Shown: positions 8,010 through 17,293, numbered from the stretch's first letter. The stretch is 64,000 nucleotides of DNA from Salinimicrobium soli (GCF_048323655.1 NZ_JBLUWW010000003.1:62001-126000); one strand, 5' to 3'. Program-made: numbers and translations. Notes: generated by a model not told the origin, from the sequence alone.

Positions 8010-9466
8010 TGCTGGAATACCTCGAAGAAAACATCTGGATTTCCCTACTGGTCTTAAACTATTTGATCGCTCTGGGCATAATAATGTTCATTGTGATGCA
8101 CAACCGGAATCCAACAAAAACGATTGCCTTCATTCTGGCCCTGGTGGCTTTGCCGTTTATTGGTATTCTTATTTACATCTTCTTTGGGCAGGAATACCGG
8201 AAAACAAAATTTTATAAAAGGGAGGAGATCTATTCTCATGATCGCATTAAAAAATGGGAAAAAAAGTTCCTTCTTGAGAGGGATAAACTTAATGGGACCG
8301 ATAATCCAATTTTCACGAAAAAGTCCAAAATAATTAATCTGCTTCAGAATAATCAGAAGACACCGGTTACCGTCAATAATAAAGTTAAGATCCTTTGGAA
8401 CGGAAACAATAAGTTCAAATCCCTTTTTGAGGACCTAAAAAAAGCCGAAGACCATATTCATCTCGAATATTACATTTTTAATAGTGATGAGATCGGGACA
8501 CAGTTGATCGATATTCTATGTGATAAAAGCAGAGAGGGAGTATCAGTCAAGGTAAGCTATGACTATCTGGGTAGCGAAATGAGTAATAAAGGTCTCAAGA
8601 AGATGAAAGAGGCCGGAGTGGAGGTGTGTTCTTTTCAGCCGGTGTGGTTCAAAAACCTTCACCGAAAGGTAAATTATAGAAACCACCGCAAAATTGTGGT
8701 GATCGATGGAAAGGTTGGTTACGTGGGGGGAATAAACATCTGTGATTTCTACCTCAATAAAGAAGATTCCGATTTCTTTTGGAGAGATACCCATTCCAGA
8801 ATAGAAGGAGAAGCGGTGAAGGCCTTACAAACCCAGTTCTTATATACCTGGAATTTCCTGACGGAAGAAGAGATCGAGGTGAAGGATGAATACTATCCTG
8901 AGGTTGAGATTGATGCTAATGTTGCGGTACAGATTGCCGCCAGTGGGCCTGATACCGACTATCCGAATATTATGGAGGCGGTGCTTATGGCCATTAATAC
9001 GGCCGACAAATACATCTATATAACCACCCCTTATTTTATCCCTAATGAGGAGATACTCACCGCTCTTTGTACCGCCAGCCGAAGTGGAGTGGAGGTGAAG
9101 ATCATTATTCCGCGCAAAGGAGATTCCTGGGTCGCAAGGCATGCCACCAATTCATTTGTAGAACAAGTGTTGGAAAGCGGGGTGGAGATCTTTCACTACG
9201 AAAAAGGAATGGTCCATGCCAAGACCATGGTAATTGATGATTGTTTTGCTACCGTGGGCACGTGTAATATGGACCACAGGAGCTTTCTGCTAAACTTTGA
9301 GATTAACGCTTTGATCTATGATGAAGGCATAGCGGCTGAAATGCTAAAGCAATATTTAGCCGATCTGGAAGAGTGTTCCCCTAATTCCCTGGAACAATGG
9401 AGGCACCGTTCTCCTTTCCGGAAGATAAAAGAATCCTTCTGGAGGCTTTGGGCTCCACTGCTGTAA
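8009..9466 (+). CDS. cls: Cardiolipin synthase
   Basis: Phospholipase-D family cardiolipin synthase of 485 residues, condensing two phosphatidylglycerols at the inner membrane. Two N-terminal membrane helices (about 11-30 and 38-60) precede two HKD motifs: H226/K228/D233 in NHRKIVVID and H403/K405/D410 in VHAKTMVID. The full length and both catalytic halves are intact. The start overlaps the stop of the transglycosylase gene by one base, indicating translational coupling. The last gene of the unit ends 30 bp before a convergent redoxin gene. Confidence 0.95.
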   Translation: MLEYLEENIWISLLVLNYLIALGIIMFIVMHNRNPTKTIAFILALVALPFIGILIYIFFGQEYRKTKFYKREEIYSHDRIKKWEKKFLLERDKLNGTDNPIFTKKSKIINLLQNNQKTPVTVNNKVKILWNGNNKFKSLFEDLKKAEDHIHLEYYIFNSDEIGTQLIDILCDKSREGVSVKVSYDYLGSEMSNKGLKKMKEAGVEVCSFQPVWFKNLHRKVNYRNHRKIVVIDGKVGYVGGINICDFYLNKEDSDFFWRDTHSRIEGEAVKALQTQFLYTWNFLTEEEIEVKDEYYPEVEIDANVAVQIAASGPDTDYPNIMEAVLMAINTADKYIYITTPYFIPNEEILTALCTASRSGVEVKIIIPRKGDSWVARHATNSFVEQVLESGVEIFHYEKGMVHAKTMVIDDCFATVGTCNMDHRSFLLNFEINALIYDEGIAAEMLKQYLADLEECSPNSLEQWRHRSPFRKIKESFWRLWAPLL

Positions 9467-9495
9467 TTTCTGAAAATTTAATTTGAATATTGCTT

Positions 9496-10182
9496 CTATT
9501 CAGAAGCAGTAGAGTACTGGCTGCTATCTTTAATAAGTAGCAGGGAAATTGCCTGTGAAAAGGAATCAAAGTTCAGGTTGAACGATTTCTCAAACTCGAT
9601 CCCGTAAGGATGCGACACCTTTCGGCGAATATCTATAATTTCTTTATCCTTATTAAGAAGAAAGCTGGTTGGAAGTCCCAGGGAGTGTTTCATGGTTTTC
9701 ACTACATACGGACTGTTGTTCTTAAGCTCATCAACATAGAAGATCTTGATGTTCTTGTGGTATTGTTTCGACAGGTCTTTTACCGTACTTCGTTTATCCC
9801 AGAAAAGCATTACAAAATCAACCTGCTCATGATATTTTTCAGCCAGTTTATTGAGCGCAGAAATTTCTCCGTCGGTAGAAACTACCCAGGAGGAATTGGT
9901 CATAAGGTATACCGGCTTTTTGAACTCATCCAGAGCTACTACCTCGTCTTTAAGATCTCTCACCTTGAAGTCATCCATGTGGCTGCCTTTAAGGCAGTAA
10001 TTCACCAGGGAGTCGAATAAGAATTCTGCTCTTTCGGTATTTCTAAGGCGATAAGCTTTGTCGGCTTTTTCTTTGTATTTCGGAAGGTGGGTGGCGATGG
10101 CCTGTGAGAAGGAGACGGGGTCGTCCTGACCGTAAGTTGATACTACAAATAAAATGTTAAATAACAGTAGTAATTTACGCAT
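9496..10182 (-). CDS. Secreted thioredoxin-fold protein lacking the CxxC motif
   Basis: A 228-residue exported protein with an N-terminal signal (MRKLLLLFNILFVVSTYGQ). The middle (about 90-185) has a TlpA/redoxin-like pattern: KPVYLMTNSSWVVSTDGEI, VDFVMLFWDK, and the late cis-proline segment LGLPTSFLLNKDKEII. The usual CxxC after the first strand is replaced by SSWVVS, and only one cysteine (in VNYCLKG) occurs in the whole protein. A disulfide role is therefore unlikely. It may be a binding or scaffold version of the fold. It has its own promoter upstream. Confidence 0.7.
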   Translation of the reverse strand: MRKLLLLFNILFVVSTYGQDDPVSFSQAIATHLPKYKEKADKAYRLRNTERAEFLFDSLVNYCLKGSHMDDFKVRDLKDEVVALDEFKKPVYLMTNSSWVVSTDGEISALNKLAEKYHEQVDFVMLFWDKRSTVKDLSKQYHKNIKIFYVDELKNNSPYVVKTMKHSLGLPTSFLLNKDKEIIDIRRKVSHPYGIEFEKSFNLNFDSFSQAISLLLIKDSSQYSTASE

Positions 10183-10205
10183 TTACTAGGGGTGCAAATT
10201 CCCTG

Positions 10206-10236
10206 CAAATTTAAACAAAACCATTGTTCAGCTCAA
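10206..10236 (-). promoter_or_regulatory. Promoter of the redoxin-like gene
   Basis: On the minus strand TTG (10236-10234), a 20-base spacer and TAAATTTG (10213-10206), which is the Bacteroidota consensus. It ends about 24 bp before the start codon at 10182. Confidence 0.7.
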
Positions 10237-10331
10237 ATATTATCGGTCAACAACACAAATACTTGTTGAACTGCACAACGTTAAAATCAAATGGAATTAT
10301 TATAATAAAAACAGAAGAAAATGTTAAGATC

Positions 10332-10847
10332 CTAGATCTTTTTCATCTGTTGTTTCATCATTCTTATCTGGTCTTCCAGCATATTGTGTTTATCCAGCTT
10401 TTTTGCTTCCTGCAGCAGCATTTGTGCTTCACGTTTTCTGCGTTTGGTCATGGCAATACCTGCAAGATTAAGTTTGGCCATTGCCAGATCCTGATCCATA
10501 GATAGTCCCAGCTTTACGGCTCTCTTAAAGAATTTTTCAGCCTGACTGATGTTGGTTTGAGAAACCATTAGTCCGTGCAGGTACCAGTAATAACCCTGCT
10601 GCTTTTGGGTAAGGGCTTTTTCCGGATCCTTGATCTTGTCGAGCCACTTTTTGGCTCCTTCAAAATCCTGCTTCCGAAGTTTTAGAAATGCCAGGAGGAT
10701 CATTTCGTTCTTGTAATATAGGAATATAAAAATTCCTACCAGGAGTAGCACAAAGATGCCGTTTCCAATATTTCCTTCGGCAAATTGCCAAATTGAAACA
10801 ATTAAAAGAATGCCGGCTATGATGAGTTTATAAATCTTATTGAACAT
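10332..10847 (-). CDS. Membrane protein with TPR-like region
   Basis: A 171-residue protein with two N-terminal hydrophobic segments (about 7-22 and 28-45) and a cytoplasmic helical tail containing TPR-like repeats (YYWYLHGLMVSQTNISQAEKFFKRAVKLG; AKLNLAGIAMTKRRKREAQMLLQEAKK). It resembles the conserved flavobacterial DUF2892/tetratricopeptide small proteins, whose role is unknown. It is transcribed divergently from rpmH, with compact back-to-back promoters. Confidence 0.75.
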   Translation of the reverse strand: MFNKIYKLIIAGILLIVSIWQFAEGNIGNGIFVLLLVGIFIFLYYKNEMILLAFLKLRKQDFEGAKKWLDKIKDPEKALTQKQQGYYWYLHGLMVSQTNISQAEKFFKRAVKLGLSMDQDLAMAKLNLAGIAMTKRRKREAQMLLQEAKKLDKHNMLEDQIRMMKQQMKKI

Positions 10848-10870
10848 TTTTATTGTAGTTTTGAAGGCCG

Positions 10871-10904
10871 CAAAGGTAACAAAAACAATTGAAAATTATT
10901 TCAA
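10871..10904 (-). promoter_or_regulatory. Promoter of the TPR membrane-protein gene
   Basis: On the minus strand TACCTTTG (10878-10871), with TTG at 10904-10902 and a 23-base spacer. It is back to back with the rpmH promoter, 9 bp away. Confidence 0.6.
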
Positions 10905-10912
10905 AATAGGGT

Positions 10913-10942
10913 TTGCGGGAGTAAAAACTCTTTGTATATTTG
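10913..10942 (+). promoter_or_regulatory. Promoter of rpmH
   Basis: TTG at 10913-10915, a 19-base spacer and TATATTTG at 10935-10942, a full Bacteroidota consensus. The leader before the rpmH ATG is about 65 nt. Confidence 0.8.
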
Positions 10943-11012
10943 CCCGCAGTTTTGGGGAAAGGTCCTGGAGCTGATTTTTAAGCGATTTCAAAGAAGATTA
11001 AAGATAATTATC

Positions 11013-11171
11013 ATGAAAAGAACGTTTCAACCATCAAAGAGGAAAAGAAAAAATAAGCACGGTTTCAGAGAACGTATGGCAAGTGTTAACGGGAGAAAAG
11101 TGCTTGCTCGAAGAAGAGCGAAGGGCAGAAAGAAATTATCGGTTTCCTCAGAGAACAGGCATAAGCACTAA
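11013..11171 (+). CDS. rpmH: 50S ribosomal protein L34
   Basis: Ribosomal protein L34, 52 residues, starting MKRTFQPSKRKRKNKHGFRE. It shows the family's GFRERMASVNGRKVLARRRAKGRKKLS core. An open frame extends upstream to 10932, but that part has no L34 character and lies over the promoter and leader, so the ATG at 11013 is chosen. It is a single-gene unit with its own promoter and terminator. In this window it is not beside rnpA or dnaA, unlike many other phyla. Confidence 0.97.
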   Translation: MKRTFQPSKRKRKNKHGFRERMASVNGRKVLARRRAKGRKKLSVSSENRHKH

Positions 11172-11195
11172 ATGATAATTAGCTTCGAAAATAAT

Positions 11196-11228
11196 AAAGG
11201 TGTTACTTTTAAGAGTAACGCCTTTTTT
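11196..11228 (+). terminator. Rho-independent terminator of rpmH
   Basis: A 12-bp stem of AAAGGTGTTACT with AGTAACGCCTTT (one G-T pair), followed by a run of seven T. It starts 24 bp after the rpmH stop. Confidence 0.85.
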
Positions 11229-11276
11229 TATACCCTATTGGTTCATATTTTTACATTCAATTCATAAAATTTCCAG

Positions 11277-14126
11277 ATGCCTAAAAACAAAGATCTCAAG
11301 AGTATTTTAATTATCGGTTCTGGTCCGATCATCATCGGTCAGGCGTGTGAATTCGATTATTCAGGAACCCAGGCCCTCAGGTCCCTTCGGGAAGACGGGA
11401 TAGAGACCGTTCTTATTAATTCCAATCCCGCGACCATCATGACCGACCCTTCCATGGCCGATCATGTGTACCTGAAACCGCTTACCACAAAATCTCTTGT
11501 CGAAATTCTAAAAGAACACCCGCAAATTGATGCTGTACTGCCTACAATGGGAGGGCAAACTGCCCTTAACCTTTGTATCGAAGCAGATGAAAAAGGAATA
11601 TGGGAAGATTTTGGAGTAAAGATCATTGGAGTTGATATTGACGCCATAAACATTACTGAAGACAGGGAGAAGTTCAAGCAGCTCATGGGCAGAATAGGGG
11701 TGCCAGTGGCACCGGCCAGTACCGCTACTTCTTTCCTTCAGGGAAAAGAGATCGCACAGGAATTCGGATTTCCCCTGGTGATCAGGGCTTCCTTTACACT
11801 GGGAGGATCAGGTGCTTCCTTTGTACATACTGAAGACCAGTTTGATGAAATGCTCACCTACGGTCTTGAGGTATCCCCTATACACGAGGTCATGATTGAT
11901 AAAGCCCTCTTAGGCTGGAAAGAGTATGAGCTTGAATTATTGAGGGATAAAAATGACAATGTGGTGATCATTTGTTCCATTGAGAACATGGATCCAATGG
12001 GAATCCACACCGGAGATTCTATTACAGTGGCTCCGGCAATGACCTTAAGCGATGTCACCTTCCAGAAGATGCGTGACCTCGCCATCAAAATGATGAGGAG
12101 TATCGGAGACTTTGCAGGTGGTTGTAACGTGCAGTTTGCCGTTAGCCCAGATGAGAAGGAAGATATCATTGCTGTTGAGATCAACCCGAGGGTTTCGAGG
12201 TCGTCAGCCCTGGCATCCAAGGCGACGGGATATCCTATTGCCAAGATCGCGGCCAAGCTTGCCATAGGTTATACGCTTGATGAGCTCGACAACCAGATCA
12301 CCAAATCAACTTCGGCTTTATTTGAGCCTACTCTGGATTATGTGATCGTAAAGATACCTCGCTGGAACTTTGATAAATTCGAAGGCAGTGATCGTACTTT
12401 AGGTCTGCAAATGAAATCTGTAGGAGAGGTGATGGGAATTGGACGTTCCTTCCAGGAGGCCCTTCATAAGGCCACTCAATCACTGGAGATCAAGAGAAAC
12501 GGACTCGGGGCTGACGGGAAAGGTTATACCAATTACGACCAGATCCTGGAGAAGTTGAAAAATCCTAGCTGGGATCGCGTTTTTGTGATCTATGATGCGA
12601 TTCAACTTGGGATTACCCTTAACAGGATCCACGAAATCACGAAGATCGATATGTGGTTCCTCAAACAATACGAAGAACTATACGCTCTCGAAACCGAGAT
12701 ATCAAAATATACCTTAGACACCCTTCCAAGAGACCTGTTGCTGGAGGCCAAGCAAAAAGGATTTGCAGACAGACAGATCGCTTATATGCTGAAGTGCCTT
12801 GAGAGCCAGGTGCATAAGAAAAGGGAAGAAATGAACATTAACAGAGTCTATAAACTGGTAGATACCTGTGCTGCAGAATTCAAAGCCGAAACTCCTTATT
12901 ATTATTCCACTTTTGAAGCGGAAATTGAAAAGGACGGCAAGCGATATGTCGAGAACGACAGTAAGACTACAGACAAGAAAAAGATCATTGTTCTTGGTTC
13001 CGGTCCAAACCGAATTGGCCAGGGAATCGAGTTCGATTACTGTTGTGTTCACGGGGTATTGGCTGCTTCGGAATGTGGGTATGAGACCATCATGATCAAC
13101 TGTAACCCTGAAACGGTTTCAACTGACTTTGATGTGGCTGATAAACTATATTTTGAGCCGGTTTTCTGGGAACACATCTATGACATTATTCGCCACGAAA
13201 AACCTGAAGGGGTGATCGTACAGTTGGGAGGGCAAACAGCTCTTAAGCTGGCTGAAAAGCTGGACCGCTACGGAATCAAGATCATGGGAACCAGTTTCCA
13301 ATCACTTGACCTTGCCGAGGACAGGGGGTCTTTCTCAACATTACTTCAGGAAAATGATATTCCATATCCTGAGTTTGGAGTGGCCGAAACGGCAGACGAA
13401 GCATTGGCGCTGGCTGATGAACTGGATTTTCCGATCCTTGTAAGGCCATCGTACGTGTTGGGTGGACAGGGAATGAAGATCGTGATCAATAAAAAAGATC
13501 TGGAAGAGACGGTAGTAGATCTGCTTCGTAAAATACCTAATAACAAACTCCTTTTAGATCATTATTTGGATGGAGCGATCGAGGCTGAAGCCGATGCTAT
13601 CTGTGATGGAGAAACTGTGCAGATCATTGGTATCATGGAACACATTGAGCCTTGCGGAATCCATTCCGGAGACTCTAATGCGTTATTACCTCCATTCAAC
13701 CTGGGAGACCTTGTTATCCAACAGATAAAAGACCATACTAAAAAGATCGCGCTGGCTCTGAATACAGTAGGGTTGATCAACATCCAGTTTGCGATCAAGG
13801 ACGATAAGGTATATATTATTGAGGCCAACCCAAGGGCTTCGAGAACTGTTCCTTTTATCGCTAAAGCATACGGGCAACCTTATGTGAACTACGCAACGAA
13901 GGTGATGTTGGGTGCCAATAAAGTGACCGATTTTGAGTATAAAACTGACTTGAATGGTTATGCCATCAAGCAACCTGTTTTTTCTTTCAATAAATTCCCA
14001 CATGTGAACAAACAACTGGGACCTGAAATGAAAAGTACGGGTGAAAGCATTCTCTTTATTGATAGTTTAAGAGATGATGTCTTTTACGAGTTGTACTCAA
14101 GGAGAAAAATGTATTTGACCAAATAG
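11277..14126 (+). CDS. carB: Carbamoyl-phosphate synthase large subunit, short form
   Basis: ATP-dependent synthase making carbamoyl phosphate from bicarbonate and ammonia for pyrimidines and arginine. Both ATP-grasp halves are present. Each begins with the repeated IGSGPIIIGQ / LGSGPNRIGQ motif, and both have GGQTALNL / GGQTALKL and an ATP-binding RASFTLGG / RPSYVLGG loop. The protein ends at 949 residues with ELYSRRKMYLTK, just where enzymes of about 1,070 residues continue into the C-terminal MGS-like allosteric domain. The UMP/ornithine control domain therefore appears to be absent. From memory this short form is usual in flavobacteria. carA is not adjacent. Confidence 0.96.
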   Translation: MPKNKDLKSILIIGSGPIIIGQACEFDYSGTQALRSLREDGIETVLINSNPATIMTDPSMADHVYLKPLTTKSLVEILKEHPQIDAVLPTMGGQTALNLCIEADEKGIWEDFGVKIIGVDIDAINITEDREKFKQLMGRIGVPVAPASTATSFLQGKEIAQEFGFPLVIRASFTLGGSGASFVHTEDQFDEMLTYGLEVSPIHEVMIDKALLGWKEYELELLRDKNDNVVIICSIENMDPMGIHTGDSITVAPAMTLSDVTFQKMRDLAIKMMRSIGDFAGGCNVQFAVSPDEKEDIIAVEINPRVSRSSALASKATGYPIAKIAAKLAIGYTLDELDNQITKSTSALFEPTLDYVIVKIPRWNFDKFEGSDRTLGLQMKSVGEVMGIGRSFQEALHKATQSLEIKRNGLGADGKGYTNYDQILEKLKNPSWDRVFVIYDAIQLGITLNRIHEITKIDMWFLKQYEELYALETEISKYTLDTLPRDLLLEAKQKGFADRQIAYMLKCLESQVHKKREEMNINRVYKLVDTCAAEFKAETPYYYSTFEAEIEKDGKRYVENDSKTTDKKKIIVLGSGPNRIGQGIEFDYCCVHGVLAASECGYETIMINCNPETVSTDFDVADKLYFEPVFWEHIYDIIRHEKPEGVIVQLGGQTALKLAEKLDRYGIKIMGTSFQSLDLAEDRGSFSTLLQENDIPYPEFGVAETADEALALADELDFPILVRPSYVLGGQGMKIVINKKDLEETVVDLLRKIPNNKLLLDHYLDGAIEAEADAICDGETVQIIGIMEHIEPCGIHSGDSNALLPPFNLGDLVIQQIKDHTKKIALALNTVGLINIQFAIKDDKVYIIEANPRASRTVPFIAKAYGQPYVNYATKVMLGANKVTDFEYKTDLNGYAIKQPVFSFNKFPHVNKQLGPEMKSTGESILFIDSLRDDVFYELYSRRKMYLTK

Positions 14127-14132
14127 AATTAA

Positions 14133-14204
14133 TAGGCTGTTTTTATCGGAACTTACTATTCTGGATCTTTTCAGAAGTTTGTTTTGCTGAAAACAGCCTT
14201 TTTT
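14133..14204 (+). terminator. Probable terminator of carB with a large loop
   Basis: A 10-bp stem AGGCTGTTTT / AAAACAGCCT (14133-14142 with 14190-14199) followed by six T. The 47-base loop itself contains the inner hairpin TTCAG...CTGAA. The large loop makes it less certain than the other terminators. Confidence 0.55.
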
Positions 14205-14214
14205 ATTTTGAGGA

Positions 14215-14613
14215 ATGAAAGAAATCGTAATGATCTGTGGCGGAGTGTATGGAGCTTTAGCTGTAATATTTGGGGCTTTTGGCGCGCATGGACTCAAAAA
14301 GCTGGTTCATCCGGAATTGCTGAAAAGCTTTGAGACAGGAGTGAAATATCAAATGTATCACGCTTTGATGCTCATCCTTGTCGGAGTGATCTTTCCCGTT
14401 TCAGGATATTCTCAAAACCTGATGGCCTGGTTCTTCATGCTTGGAACTTTTTTCTTTTCCTTCAGTATCTATGGACTCGTGCTGAGCTCTGCAAAGGGTT
14501 CAAAAATGGCATTTTTAGGACCTGTTACTCCCTTAGGAGGCCTTTTGCTGGTAATGGCCTGGGTTCTTTTTACCGTCAATATTATTGGCGGAAATTCCAG
14601 TATTCCTTTTTAA
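14215..14613 (+). CDS. DUF423 family membrane protein (YgdD-like)
   Basis: A 132-residue inner-membrane protein with four hydrophobic segments. It shows the DUF423 hallmark near the N-terminus (FGAFGAHGLKKLV) and the later GGLLLVMAWVLF. The molecular function is unknown. The coding sequence contains a copy of the 19-bp palindrome at 14500-14518, encoding GSKMAFLG. Its stop codon overlaps that of the convergent transporter gene by 4 bp. Confidence 0.9.
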   Translation: MKEIVMICGGVYGALAVIFGAFGAHGLKKLVHPELLKSFETGVKYQMYHALMLILVGVIFPVSGYSQNLMAWFFMLGTFFFSFSIYGLVLSSAKGSKMAFLGPVTPLGGLLLVMAWVLFTVNIIGGNSSIPF

Positions 14614-15575
14614 GCTCTTTCTTCCACAACTTTTTGTCGCTTGCTGTATTTTTCAGCAAAAACTGCGATCACCAGAAGTTGCAGAATGTGGTAAAGCATT
14701 ATAGGAAGCAGAAAAATGGCATTTGTGGCACTATTTCCGAAGATGATCTTCACCATTACCGAACCATGTACGAGTGATTTTTTAGTTCCTGCGAATTTAG
14801 CAGTGATCTCATCTTCGGTTGAAAAACCTAAAAGTTGAGAGATCTTTCCTATTCCGAAGTAAACAATGAAAAAGAGCGTGATCACGATGAGAGCCAGCTT
14901 CACTAAGTCCTGTAAGGAAACTGTAGAAAATAGTTGAGCGGTGAAGGCGCCGCAAAAGCTGGAATAAACGATCAACACGATCACAGTCTTATCGAAAAAG
15001 CTGATCTTTGATTTATTCTTTCTTGCCAACTCCCCAAAAAACTTCTGCAGGAATAATCCGATGATCAAAGGTAAAAAGACCTGTACTACCAGTTTTTGAA
15101 CCACATTCCCCAGTTGAAAATCATCAGAAGCTTTCAGAAAAATACTCATCCAGAGCGGAGTCACCACGATCCCGACAAGGCCTGAGAGACTGGCATTGAA
15201 GATCGCTGTGGGAATATTTCCTTTGGCCAATGAAACCATAACTACCGACGAACTTACCGTAGAAGGCAGGGCGCCAAGGAAGAACAATGCTATCCAAAGA
15301 TCTGATCCACTACCACCCTCGAATAAAGGAAGGCAGGCGAGGACAAGAAGCGGGAATAGCACAAAGGTGCTTAACTGAATGAGGATATGGGCCTTATAGT
15401 TGTAGATCCCCAGCTTGAATTCTGCGGGGGACAACTTTAGACCGTAAAAGAAAAAAATGAGTCCGATACCAATATCGGTGATGGTTTTAAGAGGAAATAA
15501 TTCAGGCCCATTCGGCAGGAACCAGGCCAGTAGAATGGCGAAAAGCAGGGCGGCAATAAATCCGTTAAACTTCAA
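14610..15575 (-). CDS. Bile acid:sodium symporter family transporter (YfeH-like)
   Basis: A 321-residue polytopic membrane protein of the SBF/BASS fold with about ten hydrophobic segments. It opens MKFNGFIAALLFAILLAWFLP and contains FFYGLKLSPAEFKLG and a central GALPSTVSSSVVMVSLAKGN, which corresponds to the sodium-binding cross-over helix of the family. The substrate is likely an organic anion but is not determined. Its start directly abuts the stop of the upstream thioesterase gene (15575/15576), so they are co-transcribed. Part of the gene (14712-14724) carries a palindrome-like AAAAATGGCATTT. Confidence 0.88.
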   Translation of the reverse strand: MKFNGFIAALLFAILLAWFLPNGPELFPLKTITDIGIGLIFFFYGLKLSPAEFKLGIYNYKAHILIQLSTFVLFPLLVLACLPLFEGGSGSDLWIALFFLGALPSTVSSSVVMVSLAKGNIPTAIFNASLSGLVGIVVTPLWMSIFLKASDDFQLGNVVQKLVVQVFLPLIIGLFLQKFFGELARKNKSKISFFDKTVIVLIVYSSFCGAFTAQLFSTVSLQDLVKLALIVITLFFIVYFGIGKISQLLGFSTEDEITAKFAGTKKSLVHGSVMVKIIFGNSATNAIFLLPIMLYHILQLLVIAVFAEKYSKRQKVVEERA

Positions 15576-16121
15576 TTACTGCTCAATTTTGACGTTGTAG
15601 GTTTCCACGATATACAGGTGCTCTTCAGAAACAAAGTCGGTTTCATGGAATTCCCGGCTACGCACCTTTTTATTATCGTAGCGTTTTATGCTTTTGGCAA
15701 AGCGTCGAATGTCATCTTTGGTTTTAAGAATGAGGCCCGGGACTTTAACTGAATTTCCATCACTGTCCTTGGCTACCATTGTAAAATAGGAAGAATTACA
15801 ATGTTTGACCTCCCCCGTCTGAATATTTTCGGCCTCCACGCGAATTCCGATCAACATGGAGCTCTTCCCCACAAAATTCACGGAGGCTTTCATAGTCACC
15901 AATTCTCCTATCTCAATTGGGTTCAGGAAATCGACTGTATCGACGCTGGCTGTCACGCAATAAACTCCGGAATGTTTCGAAGCGCAGGCAAAAGCGATCT
16001 GGTCCAAAAGCGAAAGCACATAACCTCCATGTATCTTTCCGTTGAAATTGGAATGGGAGGGAAGCATAAGTTCAGAAATAGTTACCTGTGATTCGGCTAT
16101 GGCTTTAAAATCCTTTTGCAT
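15576..16121 (-). CDS. Acyl-CoA thioesterase, hotdog fold
   Basis: A cytoplasmic 181-residue thioesterase hydrolysing acyl-CoA to free acid and CoA. The hotdog domain (about 15-140) shows SHSNFNGKIHGGYVLSLLDQIAF, in which the asparagine/glycine/aspartate pattern matches the YciA/BACH group. VDTVDFLNPIEIGELV follows. The tail (about 140-181) is charged. It is the first gene of a pair with the SBF transporter, with no gap, so import or export of an organic acid and release of acids from CoA may be linked; this is inference. Confidence 0.9.
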   Translation of the reverse strand: MQKDFKAIAESQVTISELMLPSHSNFNGKIHGGYVLSLLDQIAFACASKHSGVYCVTASVDTVDFLNPIEIGELVTMKASVNFVGKSSMLIGIRVEAENIQTGEVKHCNSSYFTMVAKDSDGNSVKVPGLILKTKDDIRRFAKSIKRYDNKKVRSREFHETDFVSEEHLYIVETYNVKIEQ

Positions 16122-16146
16122 AAAATTTATTTTTGAGTTCTGGAGA

Positions 16147-17292
16147 TTATAGATTCTTGTAGAGAGTGTTCATGAATTCTTCAACTTTTGATGGTTCCAG
16201 CCAACGCGTCACCACGACCAAATTCTTTTTGCGGTCAATAATGATGAAATTCCCACCAAATCCTGCGGCATAAAATACATCTTCCGGAATATTCTTCCAG
16301 TTACGGTCCCCTTTTGAATTTAACCACCACATAAAACCGTAGTTTGGATTAGGTTGTGATGGAACCAATGCATCCTTAATAACTTCTTCGGAAAGTAACT
16401 GTTTCCCGTTCCAGTTTCCGTTGTTCATGAACAGGAGCCCAAAGCGGGCCATATCCCGGGTATTGATGAACATTCCCCCGCCTGAATGTCCGCCGCCACT
16501 TACCGACTGCATTGTAAGTCCGTCGATAGTGACCCACGAATTCTCATAGCCATACCAGCGCCAGGTCGTGGAAGCGCCAATAGGGTCCATGATGTTCTCT
16601 TTTAATACCTGCGGAAGGGGTTTTCTAAAGACATTCAAAAGCGAATATGCCAGTACATTCACCCGCACATCGTTGTATTTGAAATGGGAACCGGGCACAT
16701 ACAATTTTCTCGCCCGCCATTCATCTATGTTTTGTTCTGAAGAAGGACGATCTGCCCAGTCAAAGCCGCCCCAAAGTTGTCCGCTCCAGTCAGAATTCTG
16801 TTGCAGCAGGTGCTTCCAGGTGATCTGGCTGTTGTGTTCCCCTTCAAAAGTGTCATCCCAGACATACTTTTCCACCCTGTCATCCACATCATTTATCAGT
16901 CCCTTGTCAAGCGCAAGCAGAGCAGTAGTGGAAAGAAAACTTTTGGTAACGCTGAAGGTCATATCCACCCGATCTATGTCACCCCATTTTGCCACAATAT
17001 ATCCGTTCTTTAAGATCATTCCGGCAGGGCCGCCCCGGCGTTTGGTAGGTCCCTGAAGTTCGTGGTAGGGTTCCTGTATGAAACCTTTGAGGATGGCCTG
17101 TCGCAGGTCTCGTGATTCAGAATATTCATTATTCTTTGTAAACTCAATGGCTTCCGAAAGGTCCAGGTTGAATTCAGCAGCCGGCTTTTCCTGCCATTTG
17201 TCTTCCGAAGGAAAATAGATCTTTTGCGCAGAAATCTGAAGTGTAAAACAAAAGAGGAGCAGGCTTAAAAATGGAGTGGAAACTTTTTTCAT
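16147..17292 (-). CDS. Secreted serine hydrolase, beta-lactamase/PBP4-like
   Basis: A 381-residue exported enzyme of the beta-lactamase class C superfamily. The chosen ATG at 17292 gives a signal peptide (MKKVSTPFLSLLLFCFTLQISAQ). An upstream ATG at 17382 would put 30 non-signal residues in front and overlap rmuC, so it is rejected. The active-site SxxK is SVTK in FSVTKSFLS, and YND in HFKYNDVRVN is the second catalytic motif. GGMFINTRDMARFG follows, as is typical of esterase-type members. The gene starts 1 bp after the rmuC stop, so it is in that operon. The substrate is unknown. Confidence 0.88.
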   Translation of the reverse strand: MKKVSTPFLSLLLFCFTLQISAQKIYFPSEDKWQEKPAAEFNLDLSEAIEFTKNNEYSESRDLRQAILKGFIQEPYHELQGPTKRRGGPAGMILKNGYIVAKWGDIDRVDMTFSVTKSFLSTTALLALDKGLINDVDDRVEKYVWDDTFEGEHNSQITWKHLLQQNSDWSGQLWGGFDWADRPSSEQNIDEWRARKLYVPGSHFKYNDVRVNVLAYSLLNVFRKPLPQVLKENIMDPIGASTTWRWYGYENSWVTIDGLTMQSVSGGGHSGGGMFINTRDMARFGLLFMNNGNWNGKQLLSEEVIKDALVPSQPNPNYGFMWWLNSKGDRNWKNIPEDVFYAAGFGGNFIIIDRKKNLVVVTRWLEPSKVEEFMNTLYKNL

Positions 17293-17293
17293 G

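Noticed and set aside
9610..10020. Plus-strand reading frame of 136 codons
   Set aside because: It is the antisense of the redoxin-like gene, which has a signal peptide, fold pattern and promoter.
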